Under the pieces are notes generated by a model. It made no database searches and was not told the origin of the DNA. It saw only the letters and a program-made list of their open reading frames with translations. Positions 63,495 through 64,000 of a stretch of 64,000 nucleotides of DNA are shown here, piece by piece. The DNA lies in contig JAOVVO010000162.1 in NCBI GenBank assembly GCA_028564675.1, positions 1 to 64,000 of the forward strand. Direction: 5' to 3'. The number at the start of each line of letters is the position of its first letter. The first letter of the stretch is position 1. The position numbers and the translations under genes were made by a program. The stretch is from Onchocerca lupi. Taxonomy: Eukaryota > Nematoda > Chromadorea > Rhabditida > Onchocercidae.

Positions 63495-63940
63495 AAATAT
63501 TCAAAACCACTTCTACTTCCAAATACTATATATACTCGACGATTCAATCTATGGAATATTGTCCAATACGAATTCTATAATTAGCGTCGGTGTCAGCCCA
63601 ATTATCTTTCAATGAAGCATTGGACGGTTCTTGTTCAGCAACGATTATTCCAACTACTGTCCAACACTACTATTATTTTCCTCAGGCAGCTTCTTCTGTT
63701 ACCAGTTACGAGCTTTCTATCACAATTTTTATTGAATTGTTATTATCGCGTCGACAAATTATTGTAACGTAGTTGAAGCGATAAACTACGTTATAAGAAG
63801 GCCTTTATCAAAATTGCCCATCATTTCTTTATTCATTCTTCTGAATAAAGAAAAACTAAATAATCGTAAAGCAAAGAACTACTAGTAGAGTAGGCATGTG
63901 ATAAAGGAAAAAAAAACTCTTCCCCAATTCTTCTTAACTT

Positions 63941-63986
63941 TCACGACGATTTTTTGGTGCCACGAGCCAGGAACATGTTAACCAGC
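63941..63986 (-). CDS. Possible last exon of a minus-strand gene beyond the right edge
   Basis: Read on the minus strand, a TTTCCTTAG acceptor is followed by an open stretch encoding LVNMFLARGTKKSS and a TGA stop. The basic, well-formed tail and the acceptor suggest a terminal coding exon of a gene lying mostly to the right of the window. Only 15 codons are visible and no family is recognised, so it could be chance. It would be convergent with the ORP gene. Confidence 0.22.
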
Positions 63987-64000
63987 CTAAGGAAAAGTGC

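Larger units (their letters stand above)
60896..63940. other. Right-hand intergenic region
   Basis: Downstream of ORP there are only degenerate short repeats and AT-rich DNA. The longest frames (62502-62852 plus strand; 62543-62737 minus strand) overlap on opposite strands and have no recognisable product. Confidence 0.6.

Overview
The window looks like nuclear DNA of a parasitic nematode, most likely a filarial or other spirurid worm. It is strongly AT-rich. Genes are broken into many small exons with short conserved splice sites. Several starts lie just behind TTTTTCAG-type acceptors that suit spliced-leader trans-splicing. The best-recognised genes have clear nematode or animal orthologues. 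No operon, prokaryotic gene, rRNA, convincing tRNA or CRISPR array was seen. Genus and species cannot be fixed from the sequence alone.

Layout from left to right. (1) 927-5611, minus strand: the 5' two thirds of an ALP/Enigma/ZASP muscle scaffold gene (alp-1 type; PDZ, ZM motif, start of the first LIM domain). Its 3' exons run off the left edge. (2) 11444-13009, minus: a complete 203-residue Rap-like Ras-family GTPase with a CCFI prenylation box and one intron that appears to begin with AT instead of GT. (3) 18759-22985, plus: the gamma-type regulatory subunit of mitochondrial NAD-dependent isocitrate dehydrogenase, nine exons, 399 residues. (4) 22986-38031: about 15 kb without a recognisable gene. 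It holds a TATA-plus-signal-peptide first exon candidate, an orphan coding-like exon with a tribasic site, and a 138-bp tandem duplication. (5) 38032-43557, plus: a complete seven-transmembrane receptor of the GnRH/AKH-receptor-related class, eight exons, 383 residues. (6) 43558-50003: gene-poor, with the second copy of a ~740-bp near-identical repeat whose first copy sits in the receptor's fifth intron. (7) 50004-51139, plus: a three-exon, 90-residue gene for an NPF/NPY-like RFamide neuropeptide precursor, which the short-ORF view misses. (8) 54955-60895, plus: a complete ORP5/ORP8-type oxysterol-binding-protein-related lipid transfer protein (PH, ORD, C-terminal anchor), 15 exons, 742 residues, with one GC-AG intron. 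(9) 60896-64000: intergenic, with a possible minus-strand last exon at the right edge.

The genes do not form one pathway. They are ordinary metazoan cell-biology genes: muscle Z-disc scaffold, small GTPase, TCA cycle, peptide-hormone receptor, neuropeptide, and ER-plasma membrane lipid exchange. The most notable items are the hidden NPF-like gene, with an intron inside the arginine codon of its RF terminus, the AT-AG intron in the Rap-like gene, and the recent ~740-bp duplication. Exon joins were built by hand from splice consensus, reading phase and family alignment from memory. They were not checked against transcripts.
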